Below, in pieces: positions 51,044 to 60,020 of a stretch of DNA of 64,000 nucleotides. Source of the DNA: Bacteroidota bacterium (GTDB lineage Bacteria > Bacteroidota > Bacteroidia > Chitinophagales > Chitinophagaceae); NCBI GenBank assembly GCA_023428755.1, contig JAEYWX010000027.1, positions 1 through 64,000 of the forward strand. Direction: 5' to 3'. A model generated the notes under the pieces. The model did no database searches and was not told where the DNA came from. It saw only the letters and a program-made list of their open reading frames with translations. Position numbers and translations under genes: made by a program. Within the stretch, counting starts at the first letter, position 1; the number at the start of each line of letters is the position of its first letter.

Positions 51044-53407
51044 TTACAACTTAAAATTCAGTGTTACACTCGGAATTACCGGAAACAGCGATACCTGTCT
51101 TGCTTCCACTTCGAGCGTACCCTGCAACGGATTACCCGTTTGATCGTAGTAAATAAAATAAGGATTCTGACGGCTGTAAGCGTTGTACACACTAAACACC
51201 CATTCTGTTTTTAGTTTCCGTGGTCTCTTTGGCTGTGGTGTGTAGATGGCTGAGAGATCAAGCCGGTGATAATCGGGTAAGCGGTATTGATTAATGCGGC
51301 TATACTGCTGCGTTAGTACCCCGTCTACTAAAAAGAAACGCTCGGGTAATGTAAATGCGTTGCCGCTGCCGAATACAAACACGGCGGAGTATTTCCACTT
51401 TTTTGTTTTTTGATAATTGGCTACAATACTCAAATCGTGGCGGCGGTCGAATCGTCCTGGATATTTATCACCATCGTTCAGCTCTGCAAAGCGTCGCCAT
51501 GTCCACGACAAGGTGTAACCGATCCATCCCGTAAAATTTCCTCTTGCTTTGTTTACATAAAACTCAGCACCATAACTCCAGCCTTTACCGAATACAAAAC
51601 TTTCTTCGGGATCACCAATGCCGGGTGTATAGCCCTCTTTGTATTCGATCTGGTTGGCCATTGATTTATAGTACAACTCCACCGATGTTTCCCACATATT
51701 GTCTTTAAAATTCTTATACAATCCGGCCGCATATTGCCAGCCGATCTGTGGTTTTACACGAAACGTACTCGGCACCCAAATATCCTGCGGCAACGTAGTT
51801 CCTGCATTACTCACCAAATGAATGAACTGCAGGTTACGTGTAACAGCCGCTTTGATGGAAGTTGCATCATCGAGTGCATACCGCAGGGTGATGCGTGGTT
51901 CCAATCCACCGTACGTTTTTATTCCCTGCCCTTTTCCAAAAACCGTACTGTCGAGTTTATTTCCATTTTCATCTTTTACGTAACGGGTGTAAGGACCCAC
52001 CTGCTGAAAGGTTGCGTAGCGAACTCCGTAATTTATTTTCAGGTGATCATTCACTTCCCAATCGTCCATTACGTACGCTGCCAGTTCGTGTGCAAATTTG
52101 TTGTTGACACTTTGTGGTTCAAACACAATATCGCCGCTTTTACCACTGGTAGTTTGCGGATTGAATTTATGATAGGTATAATTGATCCCGTATTTGATCT
52201 GATGACCGGTGACAGGATAATAATCGAAATCTATTTTGGCACCCACATCCCGAATAGCCGATTGCAGATTGATCTCAAAATTACTTTGCGCTCCGCCGAA
52301 GGCAAACTGGTAATCATTCCACACTACAGACGTATTGGAAAAGAGTTTACTGTTGAACACATGATTCCAGCGCACAGTACCGGTTGAATTGCCCCAGGGA
52401 ATACGTGCTTTAAAACTACGTTCGCTGTTGTTGAATGTAAACACATCACGCCCAAAATATCCGCTGGCATATAAGCGATCCTTTTCTGAAAATTTATAAT
52501 TGAATTTAGTATTGAGGTCGTAGAAATAATAACCGCTTCCGAAAAAAGCGCTTTCTTTTTTGATGAAGGGCTTAGCCAGGATATCAACATACGTACGCCT
52601 TGCTGATATAATAAATGATGCTTTTTCTTTTACAACGGGGCCCTGAATGGACACACGGGAAGAAATAGTACCGATGCCACCTTCAACCTGAAACTTTTTA
52701 CTGTTGCCTTCTTTCATAGCAACATCCACCACACTACTGATTCGTCCGCCATAATTCGAAGGCATACCACCTTTGATAAGTGTTACATTTTTCAACGCAT
52801 CACTATTGAACACGGAGAAGAACCCAAACAAATGTCCGGGATTGTACACCACCGCATCGTCGAGTAAAATTAAATTCTGATCGGGACCGCCGCCACGTAC
52901 GTACAAGCCGCTGTTACCTTCGCCTGCATTGCGTACACCTGGCAATAACTGTAATACTTTTATGGGATCTACCTCGCCGGCCAGTGCAGGCACTGAGCGG
53001 ATCTGGTTCATGCTCAATTCAAACTTACCCATCTGCGCTTCTTTCACATTGATGTCACGCTTGCGGGCATAAATGATCACTTCCTGTGAAATACTGATGC
53101 GGGGTGAAAGGTCAACATTCAGTTGCCGGTTTTCTGACAGATCAATCACCAATTCTTTTGCTTCAAATCCCACATGCGATACAACCAGCGTGTAGGTTCC
53201 CTTTGCAAGCGAAATGGAGAAAAAACCATATTGATTGGAGCTGATCCCTTTTGTTCGGCCTTTGATGGCCACCGTAGCGCCAATAATGGTTTCATTACTG
53301 GTACTGTCTTTCACATAGCCGCTGATGGTAAACTTTTCCTGTGCAAGGGCAACATTCAATGTAAATACACAGATCAGCGATAAAATGACAGGTTTAAAAT
53401 AGCGCAT
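51044..53407 (-). CDS. TonB-dependent receptor with carboxypeptidase-like domain
   Basis: This 787-aa outer-membrane receptor starts at ATG 53407 (MRYFKPVILSLICVFTLNVA, signal peptide). The frame extends upstream only through intergenic repeats. The N-terminal carboxypeptidase-regulatory-like domain reads FTISGYVKDSTSNETIIGAT and TYTLVVSHVGFEAKELVID. The plug has LQLLPGVRNAGEGNSGLYVR and NLILLDDAVVYNPGHLFGFF. The barrel is complete and ends in LFPVIPSVTLNFKL. It is not a SusC partner, because there is no SusD. Its upstream neighbour on the same strand is the DUF3347 lipoprotein, 128 nt away. Confidence 0.92.
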   Translation of the reverse strand: MRYFKPVILSLICVFTLNVALAQEKFTISGYVKDSTSNETIIGATVAIKGRTKGISSNQYGFFSISLAKGTYTLVVSHVGFEAKELVIDLSENRQLNVDLSPRISISQEVIIYARKRDINVKEAQMGKFELSMNQIRSVPALAGEVDPIKVLQLLPGVRNAGEGNSGLYVRGGGPDQNLILLDDAVVYNPGHLFGFFSVFNSDALKNVTLIKGGMPSNYGGRISSVVDVAMKEGNSKKFQVEGGIGTISSRVSIQGPVVKEKASFIISARRTYVDILAKPFIKKESAFFGSGYYFYDLNTKFNYKFSEKDRLYASGYFGRDVFTFNNSERSFKARIPWGNSTGTVRWNHVFNSKLFSNTSVVWNDYQFAFGGAQSNFEINLQSAIRDVGAKIDFDYYPVTGHQIKYGINYTYHKFNPQTTSGKSGDIVFEPQSVNNKFAHELAAYVMDDWEVNDHLKINYGVRYATFQQVGPYTRYVKDENGNKLDSTVFGKGQGIKTYGGLEPRITLRYALDDATSIKAAVTRNLQFIHLVSNAGTTLPQDIWVPSTFRVKPQIGWQYAAGLYKNFKDNMWETSVELYYKSMANQIEYKEGYTPGIGDPEESFVFGKGWSYGAEFYVNKARGNFTGWIGYTLSWTWRRFAELNDGDKYPGRFDRRHDLSIVANYQKTKKWKYSAVFVFGSGNAFTLPERFFLVDGVLTQQYSRINQYRLPDYHRLDLSAIYTPQPKRPRKLKTEWVFSVYNAYSRQNPYFIYYDQTGNPLQGTLEVEARQVSLFPVIPSVTLNFKL

Positions 53408-53469
53408 GCAGACTTTTCCCGGTTTTAGAAGTATTTCTCTATTACAAGCAAACGGGGGCAATTGTTGTA

Positions 53470-53531
53470 GAAAATCGTGAATCGTCAGTCGTGAATAAAA
53501 CAGCTTGAGGTTTTCCATTCACGACTGAGTT
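53470..53531. repeat. Inverted and word-like repeat (TCAGTCGTGAAT)
   Basis: TCAGTCGTGAAT at 53483-53494 is the exact reverse complement of ATTCACGACTGA at 53517-53528, giving a 12-bp perfect inverted repeat around a loop of about 22 nt. The left arm is preceded by CGTGAATCG, a variant of the same word. It lies just downstream of the DUF3347 stop. There is no U-run, so it is more a REP-type element than a terminator. Confidence 0.6.
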
Positions 53532-53534
53532 TTT

Positions 53535-54113
53535 TTAAAACTTCAATGTTTCCTTCACTTCTCCGCAGGTAAGCATCTTCTTTCCAAAATATGGATTCAT
53601 GATACTGTCGGCACTGCTGAGCCAGTAAGCGCCTTTATCATCGAAGGCCATTGGGCAATATTGATAGTAGATGGTAGCACCGGTTGGTTTAATAACACGT
53701 ACCATGTCATAAAATGCATTCGATACCATTTCAAACGATTCCCTTTTTTTCTCCAGTTCTTTTTCGCCCAGCATGGCAGCAATTTCAGCAGCTACATCAC
53801 CGGGGCGGCCATTGATGCTGGCAAAACCCAGGCTGTCGAATTGCTTTACCTCATCAAGCTTTAAGCTATCCAGTAAATTTTGTAAGGCAACTGCTTCTTC
53901 GTTCACTTTCACTGTATCACTCGCTACAAATGCATCTTTGAGGTTGTAATATGCATTCAACACATTCGTCATTGATTGCTTGAAAGGTTCGCTGTACGCA
54001 TACCCGTTTGCTGCAGCAGGCGCTGTTGTTTCAGGTTCTTCTGTCTTGTCTTCTTTGTTTTTACATGCTATTGCCAAGAAAATAACGGAAAGAATAAGCA
54101 ACGTCTTTTTCAT
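53535..54113 (-). CDS. DUF3347 lipoprotein
   Basis: This 192-aa protein starts at ATG 54113 (MKKTLLILSVIFLAIAC, lipobox cysteine). The DUF3347 domain is visible: QSMTNVLNAYYNLKDAFVAS, EEAVALQNLLDSLKLDEVKQ and the C-terminal IYYQYCPMAFDDKGAYWLSS, MNPYFGKKMLTCGEVKETL. The C, M and C residues in this last part are those of the copper-binding periplasmic domains found in CusB-like and related proteins, so metal binding is plausible. Divergent from the ABC-F gene. The longer frame adds 24 upstream codons that lie in the promoter region. Confidence 0.85.
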   Translation of the reverse strand: MKKTLLILSVIFLAIACKNKEDKTEEPETTAPAAANGYAYSEPFKQSMTNVLNAYYNLKDAFVASDTVKVNEEAVALQNLLDSLKLDEVKQFDSLGFASINGRPGDVAAEIAAMLGEKELEKKRESFEMVSNAFYDMVRVIKPTGATIYYQYCPMAFDDKGAYWLSSADSIMNPYFGKKMLTCGEVKETLKF

Positions 54114-54127
54114 ATTACAAATTTTTG

Positions 54128-54207
54128 GGGCAAAGATAAGACCTGTGGGGTTTGCAACGCTGCAATTCCTTACGGCAAACCTCATAGGTCTTGCCTATCT
54201 TTGCGGC
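54128..54207. promoter_or_regulatory. Mirror-image divergent promoters
   Basis: GCAAAGATAAGACC (54130-54143) and its near mirror GGTCTTGCCTATCTTTGC (54187-54204) are arms of an imperfect inverted repeat that also includes GGGGTTTGC and GCAAACCTC. Each arm carries a TATCTTTG -7 box: minus strand at 54138-54131 for the lipoprotein and plus strand at 54196-54203 for the ABC-F gene. The core ACCTGTGGGGTTT / AAACCTCATAGGT resembles dispersed palindromes of this phylum. Confidence 0.65.
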
Positions 54208-54222
54208 TCATTTTTCAAAATT

Positions 54223-56199
54223 ATGCTGGCAGGTTTTCAAAATGTAACGTTTGAGTTTGGTGCAAGAGCAATTGTAGAAGATGCCACCTGGCATATCCAC
54301 CCCAATGAACGTATTGGATTGATCGGGTACAATGGTACAGGTAAATCTACCCTGCTGAAATTGCTGGTAGGCGAATATCAACCCTCAAAAGGCGAAGTGA
54401 TCCGCAGCCGCAACACCAGTATCGGTTACCTGCACCAGGACCTCCTTAGTTTCGATACCAGTGAATCGATCTTGCAGGTGGCGCTGGGAGCGTTTGAAAA
54501 AGTGCTGCTGCTCGAAAAAGAAATTGAAGAGCTGGGGATCCAGTTGGAAAAAAATCATGAAGATGAAGCGCTGCTCCATTTGTACAGCGATAAGCTGCAT
54601 GAAATGGATACGCTCGATGGATACAATATCCATCATAAAACAGAAGAGATTTTGCAGGGACTTGGTTTTTCAAACAGTGATCTGCAACGTCCTTATAAAG
54701 AGTTTAGCGGTGGTTGGCGGATGCGTGTGTTGCTGGCCAAGATGATCTTACAACAACCCGATCTGTTACTGTTGGATGAACCGACGAACCACCTCGATCT
54801 TCCCAGTATTGAATGGCTGGAAAAATATTTGTTGCACTACCAGGGTTCGGTTGTAATTGTATCGCACGACCGTTGGTTCCTTGATCGTATGGTAACAAAG
54901 ATCGTGGAAGTATTTCAGCAGGATCTGCATATTTATGGTGGCAATTATTCTTTCTATCTCAAAGAAAAAGAGATACGGATGGAATTGCAGCAAAAGGCAT
55001 TTGAAAACCAGCAGGATTTTATTCGCCAGCAGGAACGTTTTATTGAACGCTTTCGTGCCAAAGCCAGTAAAGCAGCGGCTGCACAAACAGCGATTAAGAA
55101 ATTAGAGAAGCTGGATGTGATTGAAGCACCCACCAACGATCGTCCCAATATCCGCATCAACTTTGCCATTGATAAAATGCCAGGCAAAGTGTTGTGCGAA
55201 CTGAAACATGTAAGCAAGCATTACGGCGCAACTAAAATTGTAACAAACGCTACTGCAGAAATAGAGCGTGGCGATAAAATTGCATTGATCGGTGCAAACG
55301 GAAAAGGAAAATCAACCCTGCTGCGTATCATTGCCGGTGTTGAAAGTTTTGAAGGCGAACGTAAATGGGGGCACAATGTAGATGAGAGCTTTTATGCGCA
55401 GCATCAGTTGGAATCGTTAGGACTTAACCATACACTGCTGGATGAATTAAAAACCTGCGGCACGCAAAAAACCGACCAGGAATTACGTACGCTGCTGGGT
55501 TGTTTTTTGTTTGGCGGCGATGACATCGATAAAAAGATCAAAGTATTGAGCGGTGGTGAAAAAGCAAGAATTGCACTGGCAAAAACGATTATCAGCAAGG
55601 CGAACTTCCTGATGCTGGATGAACCGACGAACCACCTGGATATGCATTCGGTTGAACTGCTCATTGAAGCATTGAACAAATACCAGGGCAGCATCATTCT
55701 GGTGAGTCACGACCGTTTCTTTGTGTCACAAACGGCCAATAAGATCTGGGAAATTGTGGATGAAGAGATCAAAGAATTCAAAGGTACCTACACGGAATAT
55801 TTAGAGTGGAAAGAACGGATGGCGAAGAAAGCAGCCGATAGTAAAGAGCCGGTAGCCGGTAGTGAGAAGAAGGCTGAAGTGAAAAAGGTAGTGGAAGAAA
55901 AACCAGCACCTGCTACTGTTGTTGCAGAACAAAAGCAGGTGATCAATAAAGAAGCGAAGAAAGAATTACAAAAGCAGCAACGCATTTTGCAACAGCTGGA
56001 AGAAAAGATCAATGCTGTTACAATTGAAAAAAATAAAATGGAAGCACAGCTCTCCGATCCTTCAACGTATTCGGATAAAGACAAGTTCAAACAAACAGAA
56101 ACATCTTACCAAAAACTGAGCAAGGAGTTAACACAGTTGAATACCGAATACGAAGCTGCGTTTGAAAAAGTGATGGAGATGGAGAGTAAGATGGGGTGA
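54223..56199 (+). CDS. ABC-F family ATPase
   Basis: This 658-aa cytosolic protein has two ABC domains and no membrane part. Walker A sequences are IGLIGYNGTGKSTLLKLLVG and IALIGANGKGKSTLLRIIAG. Signature motifs FSGGWRMRVLLAKMIL and LSGGEKARIALAKTII and Walker B LLLLDEPTNHLDLPSIEWLE and FLMLDEPTNHLDMHSVELLI are all present. The interdomain arm and linker (KAFENQQDFIRQQERFIERF) are of the Uup/EttA class that act on the ribosome. A charged C-terminal coiled coil (residues about 570-655) follows a linker containing a short repeat-like segment. The true start is ATG 54223; the longer frame includes the divergent promoter. Confidence 0.93.
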   Translation: MLAGFQNVTFEFGARAIVEDATWHIHPNERIGLIGYNGTGKSTLLKLLVGEYQPSKGEVIRSRNTSIGYLHQDLLSFDTSESILQVALGAFEKVLLLEKEIEELGIQLEKNHEDEALLHLYSDKLHEMDTLDGYNIHHKTEEILQGLGFSNSDLQRPYKEFSGGWRMRVLLAKMILQQPDLLLLDEPTNHLDLPSIEWLEKYLLHYQGSVVIVSHDRWFLDRMVTKIVEVFQQDLHIYGGNYSFYLKEKEIRMELQQKAFENQQDFIRQQERFIERFRAKASKAAAAQTAIKKLEKLDVIEAPTNDRPNIRINFAIDKMPGKVLCELKHVSKHYGATKIVTNATAEIERGDKIALIGANGKGKSTLLRIIAGVESFEGERKWGHNVDESFYAQHQLESLGLNHTLLDELKTCGTQKTDQELRTLLGCFLFGGDDIDKKIKVLSGGEKARIALAKTIISKANFLMLDEPTNHLDMHSVELLIEALNKYQGSIILVSHDRFFVSQTANKIWEIVDEEIKEFKGTYTEYLEWKERMAKKAADSKEPVAGSEKKAEVKKVVEEKPAPATVVAEQKQVINKEAKKELQKQQRILQQLEEKINAVTIEKNKMEAQLSDPSTYSDKDKFKQTETSYQKLSKELTQLNTEYEAAFEKVMEMESKMG

Positions 56200-56303
56200 T
56201 ATTGATGTGAATGATGAATGGTCAATAGACAACAACATTAATTATCTCCGACAATAAATTTTGATACGCATTCAGGAATTATGATTAAAGATTTTTCCTT
56301 TAC

Positions 56304-56516
56304 TTGTTTTTACTTGCTCTTTTTACGTATGGCTTATTCATGATTTTCGGAGCATTGAAAAATTGGAAGAGCTTTCTGAATTCATATAAATCAATTGATC
56401 TAATTAAGCTGTTTGGAGATTTTGGCAGGATGCTTTACGTTGTACTTGGCTTAATAATTTGTGGCGTTGCGGTTTACTTGTTTTTGAAAAAACTTGGTTT
56501 CTTTTCCTTTTTCTAG
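56304..56516 (+). CDS. Small membrane protein, hypothetical
   Basis: This 70-aa frame begins with TTG at 56304 and encodes two hydrophobic segments: FLLALFTYGLFMIFGALKNW and YVVLGLIICGVAVYLFLKKL. An ATG at 56340 would give a 58-aa protein with the second segment complete but the first cut. No family is recognised and no promoter is clear. It could be a real small protein or chance hydrophobic coding. Confidence 0.4.
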   Translation: MFLLALFTYGLFMIFGALKNWKSFLNSYKSIDLIKLFGDFGRMLYVVLGLIICGVAVYLFLKKLGFFSFF

Positions 56517-56610
56517 CGTAAGATTGCGCAAACATCTCACTTGTGCTCTCCAACAAACTAATCATCTCATTCAATCGTTCCTACAGCACGAAAACTCTGT
56601 ATGCGTTTTT

Positions 56611-56690
56611 CTACCAATCGATTGTTCCTATGGAACAGAAAACTTTACCAATTATTAAAACCCGACTCTAAATAGCGCAAGCGCTATGCT
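56611..56690. repeat. Palindromic REP-like element
   Basis: TGTTCC (56623-56628) with GGAACA (56632-56637) forms one stem. ATAGCGC (56672-56678) with GCGCTAT (56681-56687) forms a second, with only a 2-nt loop. The surrounding CTACCAATCGATTGTTCCTA word resembles a common intergenic repeat of this phylum. The gap 56517-56774 holds no gene. Confidence 0.5.
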
Positions 56691-56774
56691 TATAGATTAC
56701 ATTCACCAAATAACAGACCTAATCATTATCAATTACATCAAAAAGAATTGCAGGGTTATACATTGGAAGCCTTG

Positions 56775-57404
56775 TCAAATTTCTACCAAATGATAGTAAA
56801 TAGCCTGCCGCACCAGGCTGGCGGTGTTACTGACTTCCAGTTTCAACAGTAAATTTTTACGGTGGGTATCAACAGTACTAAGGCTGATAAAAAGCTTTTC
56901 GCCAATCTGTGGATTGGTGAGTCCGTCGGCAATCAGTTGCAGTATTTCTTTTTCACGTCGGGTAAGCACCGGTTGATTTTTTATTTCCTTTTGTGCTGAT
57001 GAACTGAAATTTGTGTCGATACTTAAATACATCTTCCCTTCTGTTACAGAAAGAACAGCTTCTTCTATCTCTTCTTTCGACGCACTTTTCACCAAAAAAC
57101 CATCAGCACCGTTTTGAATCATCTGCGACACATAACTGCGTTCATTAAAAGTACTCATGCCAATAACCCGGGTGCCGGGATATTGTTTTTTTAGCTTTGC
57201 TGTTAACTCAATGCCACTCACTTCGGGCATGTTGACATCAGTGATAACTAAATCCGGCTGATGTTCTTTTACTTTTTCCAATGCAGTAAATGCATTGTTG
57301 GCAGTAGCGCTTAACTCCACATACGAAATCTGTCTCAGCATGGCCCGCATACCTTCAATCACCATCGGGTGATCATCAACCACAATTACTTTTATTTTAT
57401 TCAT
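56775..57404 (-). CDS. NarL/FixJ-type response regulator
   Basis: This 209-aa regulator has a receiver domain (VIVVDDHPMVIEGMRAMLRQ, phosphoacceptor Asp56 in VITDVNMPEVSGIE, Thr/Ser in GMSTFNERS, Lys in GFLVKSASK). A LuxR-type helix-turn-helix follows (LTRREKEILQLIADGLTNPQ, IGEKLFISLSTVDTHRKNLL). It is expected to bind DNA as a dimer after phosphorylation by the neighbouring kinase, which overlaps its start by 8 nt. The divergent exported-protein run at 59.5-64 kb is the nearest candidate target. Confidence 0.95.
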   Translation of the reverse strand: MNKIKVIVVDDHPMVIEGMRAMLRQISYVELSATANNAFTALEKVKEHQPDLVITDVNMPEVSGIELTAKLKKQYPGTRVIGMSTFNERSYVSQMIQNGADGFLVKSASKEEIEEAVLSVTEGKMYLSIDTNFSSSAQKEIKNQPVLTRREKEILQLIADGLTNPQIGEKLFISLSTVDTHRKNLLLKLEVSNTASLVRQAIYYHLVEI

Positions 57405-59388
57405 TCGGTTTTACTTCGCATTCAATATAAACAGAAACACCTTTACCCCGCCCGGATTGTATATCCATTTTCCCATTAAGATATTCCACACGGGAACGCA
57501 CATTGCGCAGGCCGGCTGTAATTTTTTCTTTATCAGCCGGGCTTAATCCTTTACCATTATCTTCTACAGTAATGTTCAGTTGGTTTTCATCATGCCGTAT
57601 TAGCTGAACAAGAATATTAGTGGCCTCACTATGCTTTACTGCATTGTTTATAAGTTCCTGTACAATACGATATACGACCACTTCCGTTGTTTGATCGAGC
57701 CGGTTTTCCAAACCCCTGAATTCACAATCGATCACAAATCTTTGCTGATGACTCAAACTACTGCTATAATCAACGATGGCTTGTTGCAAACCGAATTTCA
57801 GCAAAGTTTCAGGCATCATATTATGCGCCACCCGACGCATTTCAGCAATGGATTCATCCAGCTTATCCAATGCCCGGCTGAATGCATTGCCATTTTCTTC
57901 GGTTAAAATAAGATTTCCTTTCATGGCTCCTAATTGTAGTTTTACACCGCTCAGCAATCCTCCTAAACCGTCGTGCAGATCTTTGGCAATTCTCGATCGT
58001 TCTTCCTCCTGCCCTTTTAATAATGATTGTGTGGCCAGTAATTGTTTTTCTGTTTCCAATTCAGCAATGCGTTGTTGCTGCATTTTTTTCCTGTTATGAT
58101 AGTTCCTGTAAACCAAAAGACCAATTGTAAGCAGAGATAAAAGCCCGCCGATTAAAATATAATTAATCAGCCGGTTCTGATGGATGGATTGCTCTTGTTG
58201 TTTTAAGAGGTTATCTTTTTGTTCAATCTTGTTTTTAATGTGCAGGTAATTTGAATTGACCTTTATTTTTTCTGATGAAATACTATCTGACCATGACAGT
58301 TGTTTGCTCAGGTATTCATAGGCTTTTTTAAAGTCGTTTAAAAAATAATAGTTTTCCGAAAGTCCGCTTGCTGCATACATTTTATATTCCGGCGAATTGA
58401 TACTGTCTGCCAGTGCAGCCACTTTCATCATATAATCATTGCTTTGCCGGTATTGCTTCGCCAGGTAGTAACAATAACCGGCGAGATAATAAGAGGAAAG
58501 AATTTTTTCAGATGAGAGCTTATTGTTTTGTGCAACACGGATCGCTTTTTCCGCTTCAGCAATCGCTTCGGCAAACAATCCTTTTTCTGCAAAAAGCATT
58601 GCCCGGTTATCTGCATACAGCCAGTTATAATATGGATTAGCCAGCTTTGGTAGTAGCTTTTCATATTCTTTGAAATAAACTCCATGCTTTTCCATGTTAC
58701 CGGCGTTAAAATAAGATGCGGATAGAACCTGGTAACCTTTAGCAATGATAAGTGTGTCTTTTTGAGCCAATGCAAAATCGAGGTATTCGCTACTGTTTTC
58801 GATGCTTTTATCAAACTGCCTTAAAAGATTATAGGCCTTGCTAACAGCCCCATAACAAACGGAGATCAGATAATGATCCTTTGACATCCTGGCAAAACGA
58901 AATGCATTTAAAAGATTTTGCAACGTTCCATCCTTGTCGTTACCTCCCGGAAGTGAAAGCATACCCAGGCTGAAATAATATTTTGCATAAAAAGAAGCAT
59001 GGTTCACTGAGTCTTTTTCAGGAAACAACTCTTGTGCCTGTTCAATAGCCAGCAAAGCAGAATCATATTTACCGGCTTCGTTGAAAATCTGTGACAGGTT
59101 CAAATGGGCAATAGCTTGTTCGGCCCGGTTACCAATTTTGGTACTGAGCAACAGCCCCTCTCTTGCAAATTTTTTAGCATCGAAGCCATAATCTTTTCCC
59201 ATAAAACCGAGTTGGTTGAGGGTAGCGGCTTTTACATTGTCGTTTTTTGTAGTAGCCAATACCTGCAACAGCCTGTTAATCTCAAGGTTTTGCTGCGCAT
59301 GAACAATGATAAAGAAGCCAATGGTACACAGGATCGTTAATATTATCCTCACTGGTATTGATTGATTTGTTGTGTTCAAATATCTCAA
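57397..59388 (-). CDS. TPR-containing HisKA_3 sensor histidine kinase
   Basis: This 663-aa membrane kinase has a signal-anchor at the N-terminus (IILTILCTIGFFIIVHAQQN). A periplasmic TPR-repeat region (about residues 40-370) is followed by a transmembrane helix (LINYILIGGLLSLLTIGLLV) near 410. The HisKA_3 dimerisation domain has phosphorylated His at about 472 in RIAKDLHDGLGGLLSGVKLQ. The HATPase_c domain (QELINNAVKHSEATNILVQL, EDNGKGLSPADKEK, GLRNVRSRVEYLNG) is complete. Such kinases pair with NarL-type regulators. The signal is unknown. The gene overlaps the regulator by 8 nt. Confidence 0.93.
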   Translation of the reverse strand: MRYLNTTNQSIPVRIILTILCTIGFFIIVHAQQNLEINRLLQVLATTKNDNVKAATLNQLGFMGKDYGFDAKKFAREGLLLSTKIGNRAEQAIAHLNLSQIFNEAGKYDSALLAIEQAQELFPEKDSVNHASFYAKYYFSLGMLSLPGGNDKDGTLQNLLNAFRFARMSKDHYLISVCYGAVSKAYNLLRQFDKSIENSSEYLDFALAQKDTLIIAKGYQVLSASYFNAGNMEKHGVYFKEYEKLLPKLANPYYNWLYADNRAMLFAEKGLFAEAIAEAEKAIRVAQNNKLSSEKILSSYYLAGYCYYLAKQYRQSNDYMMKVAALADSINSPEYKMYAASGLSENYYFLNDFKKAYEYLSKQLSWSDSISSEKIKVNSNYLHIKNKIEQKDNLLKQQEQSIHQNRLINYILIGGLLSLLTIGLLVYRNYHNRKKMQQQRIAELETEKQLLATQSLLKGQEEERSRIAKDLHDGLGGLLSGVKLQLGAMKGNLILTEENGNAFSRALDKLDESIAEMRRVAHNMMPETLLKFGLQQAIVDYSSSLSHQQRFVIDCEFRGLENRLDQTTEVVVYRIVQELINNAVKHSEATNILVQLIRHDENQLNITVEDNGKGLSPADKEKITAGLRNVRSRVEYLNGKMDIQSGRGKGVSVYIECEVKPNE

Positions 59389-59538
59389 ATATTAATTGTT
59401 TAGTCCTCCCTGTTTCAGGGGATTTTTTGGCTGTTGAAATTGCCTTAAAAGGAGGATTGTTTTCAAAAGTTGATTAACCCAATTTCACAGTGTCAAAAAA
59501 CTTGACTAATTCAATTGAAAATATCAAAAATCGAAACA

Positions 59539-60000
59539 ATGAAAACATCTCCACTGCTTCTGCTAATCTTGTTTGCATCTTCGTTTAAAGTTACCGCACA
59601 AAGAACAGAACAATTTGGAAAATTTACCGATCAAAACGCCACTGCCATTAGAGGTACATCACTGGAAAAAGGTTATGAGCGGCAATTACAGATCCTAAAC
59701 CTGCAGGTGGTAAGTACCACAACCACTACCGTTTTTATAACCATCCCCAATGCTGCTTCGGTAATATCATTTCAATCGCTGGTGAATACAAAATCTGTTT
59801 TACAATCGGGCGAAATATCCGTATTGAAATTAGAAGCAGAACGAAAAGTTCTTTCTCAAAAAATAGTGATGGCATCCATAAAAGTAAAATCGGTCGTAAC
59901 CATTGATAATGCCGTAAGGATAGAATTAATCCCCGGCAGTTTCCAACAAACCTTTTATACCACGGACAGGAACGGAAAATTAATACAATCCAAAAACTAG
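59539..60000 (+). CDS. Exported Hcp-like protein, putative
   Basis: This 153-aa protein starts at ATG 59539 (MKTSPLLLLILFASSFKVTA, signal peptide). I chose it over a TTG eight codons upstream because the signal begins there. The mature sequence AIRGTSLEKGYERQLQILNL, VFITIPNAASVISFQSLVN, SGEISVLKLEAERKVLSQ and KSVVTIDNAVRIELIPGSFQ follows the strand pattern of the Hcp tube-protein fold. A signal peptide is unusual for type VI Hcp, which is cytosolic until fired. No other type VI gene is present. First gene of the four-gene run; 20 nt to the next. Confidence 0.6.
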   Translation: MKTSPLLLLILFASSFKVTAQRTEQFGKFTDQNATAIRGTSLEKGYERQLQILNLQVVSTTTTTVFITIPNAASVISFQSLVNTKSVLQSGEISVLKLEAERKVLSQKIVMASIKVKSVVTIDNAVRIELIPGSFQQTFYTTDRNGKLIQSKN

Positions 60001-60020
60001 ATCCTTAAACTACTTTTCCC

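Noticed and set aside
53980..54222. 81-residue N-terminal extension of the ABC-F protein
   Set aside because: It runs through the divergent promoter and antisense to the DUF3347 signal peptide; ATG 54223 matches the family start.
59539..60000. Complete type VI secretion locus
   Set aside because: Only one Hcp-like protein is present, with a signal peptide; no sheath, baseplate, membrane-complex or ClpV gene is in the window.
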